A stretch of 64,000 bases of DNA. It comes from Incumbomyces delicatus. Taxonomy: Eukaryota; Ascomycota; Eurotiomycetes; Chaetothyriales; Trichomeriaceae. Made by a program: the position numbers and the translations under genes. The DNA is taken from positions 868,001-932,000 of the forward strand of contig JACJVS010000009.1 in assembly GCA_017655985.1 (NCBI GenBank), in the 5' to 3' direction. Of the stretch, positions 62,946-64,000 are shown one piece after another; positions within the stretch are counted from its first letter, which is position 1; each line of letters opens with the position of its first letter. Below the pieces are notes generated by a model. That model was not told the origin of the DNA and did not search any database. It worked only from the letters and a program-made list of their open reading frames with translations.

Positions 62946-63767
62946 CACCCCGAGCCAGCAGAGCCGTAGGCTCATTGTCATTTCCTTTTTGGTACCGTGT
63001 ATCGTGCCTCTAAGTTCGGTGGCAAGGGGAGTCTGGGTAGAGCTCAGGCGTGACTTTTGCCCGGCCGTGGGTCCATGGGAACGACCACGGGGACACATAT
63101 CACTACAGTGCACAGTGGGCCACCCGCGAAGAGGTCATTCCATGGTCGGCTCTATTGATATTCTATTCGCAATTGCTTACATATGTGGTGTTTCTTATGT
63201 CGGGGTTGGGCTCGGTAAAAATTTTTGAGATCGTGGTAGACAGGATCAGGTCTCAGCAGTCCGCAGCGAGCAATCAAGCAGGCAGTATATAACATAGAGC
63301 CAGCTAGTACTTAGTTGTGGACTTCTATTCTTTTGGTGTATACATTTATGGTGTCATCCAATACAGCAGACGGCGAGTGAATCGCAGACAAAGAGAACTG
63401 TTCTTATCACATATTCCACAGGACAAATCTACTGATCGTAAATCACTTTCTCTTACATCAGCAGAGACGCAGTGTTGCGATCACCTATGAAGGATCTCCC
63501 GTCCATCAGCGCGCTGGAGGCTGGCCTCACCGTGATGCTCCTTACTCAATTAGACACCCTTGTCTCAATGGTATCCCCCGAGACGTTCCTTAAATTGCCC
63601 GGTTTGTTCCCTGCCGTTACAGTGACATCCAAATCCTCACCGAACTTTGAGTACATGGGTGAATTCGATCTACGCGATCTGAGATGCCAGAAATCGTCTC
63701 GCCGGGCACATTTAAATGAATGAAATCCTGAATAACGTGTGCCGCTAATAATTCTGGCGCTTGTTTC
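62946..63767. other. Intergenic, no supported gene
   Basis: This is the 3' region of the PIP5K gene. Frames at 62920-63292 and 63472-63723 show no family motif. Confidence 0.4.
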
Positions 63768-63860
63768 AATCTAGAGGATTTATGGACGTCAGACGGTCGT
63801 GCAGTTGCTGCATTTCTTCATTGCGCCAGCTCGAAAGATCTCCGCCGTTAGTCGACATTT
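63768..63860 (-). CDS. Possible 30-residue peptide or first exon
   Basis: A minus-strand frame from ATG 63860 encodes MSTNGGDLSSWRNEEMQQ and ends TSINPLD before a TGA at about 63768. The upstream sequence (C/T-rich, CAACCTTACTCAATCTAACC) looks like a fungal 5' UTR. It may be the first exon of a gene whose later exons lie at lower coordinates, a small peptide gene, or chance. I found no convincing donor site. Confidence 0.22.
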
Positions 63861-64000
63861 AAAATCAATCCTGTAGCTTCAATGCTATGGTTAGATTGAG
63901 TAAGGTTGAAACGAGAGATTAGAATGGTCTCACTAGTGGTGTTGGAAACCGAACCTCTTCTTTTGCTTTGCCAGGAAAGGCGTTCGAGGGTGGCTAAGCG

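Overview
This is nuclear DNA of a filamentous ascomycete (Pezizomycotina). Genes are interrupted by short 45-110 nt introns with GTRAGY donors and CTRAC-like branch sites. Several gene families are typical of this group: DUF1776, a HAP3/HapC CCAAT-binding subunit, an EF-hand MscS channel, an SRPK-like kinase, NCS1 permeases and Mss4-type PIP5K. Non-coding DNA holds decayed sequence whose stop codons and base changes look like repeat-induced point mutation (RIP). A placement near Eurotiomycetes/Chaetothyriales is only a guess.

Left end (1-13.9 kb), gene-poor. It holds a protein kinase C-terminus running off the edge, about 3.4 kb of decayed repeat-like and AT-rich DNA, an SRPK-like kinase (3501-4714), a small orphan gene, a six-exon cytochrome P450 (6195-7943), a gene relic and a dienelactone-hydrolase-like gene (10802-11683). 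A short Tc1/mariner-style MITE lies just upstream of the last. Middle-left (13.9-22.6 kb), housekeeping: Nop14, a G-patch/DUF4187 protein, a large MscS channel and a 5'-truncated tRNA-Ile(UAU) relic.

Middle (24.6-43.1 kb): an alpha-tubulin with three introns, the HAP3/HapC subunit, an Aro8-like aromatic aminotransferase, a DUF1776 protein, a divergent pair (NCS1 nucleobase/hydantoin-type permease and a hydantoinase A-DUF917 fusion), a conserved unknown protein and an intron-containing tRNA-His(GUG). The divergent pair shares a 400-bp promoter with a CGG-N6-CCG palindrome (the UaY/Ppr1 spacing) and two GATA sites. This is the best candidate for a small catabolic unit.

Right (43.4-64 kb): an RIP-like pseudogene of unknown family, a membrane-anchored acid-lipase/steryl-ester-hydrolase-like protein, a decayed GH75 chitosanase gene, a conserved fungal unknown, an HSL-type alpha/beta hydrolase, IMP3, a DHA2-type MFS transporter and an Mss4-type PIP5K. 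I see no biosynthetic gene cluster and no CRISPR, phage or plasmid feature. All intron boundaries and starts were read by eye and have no transcript support.
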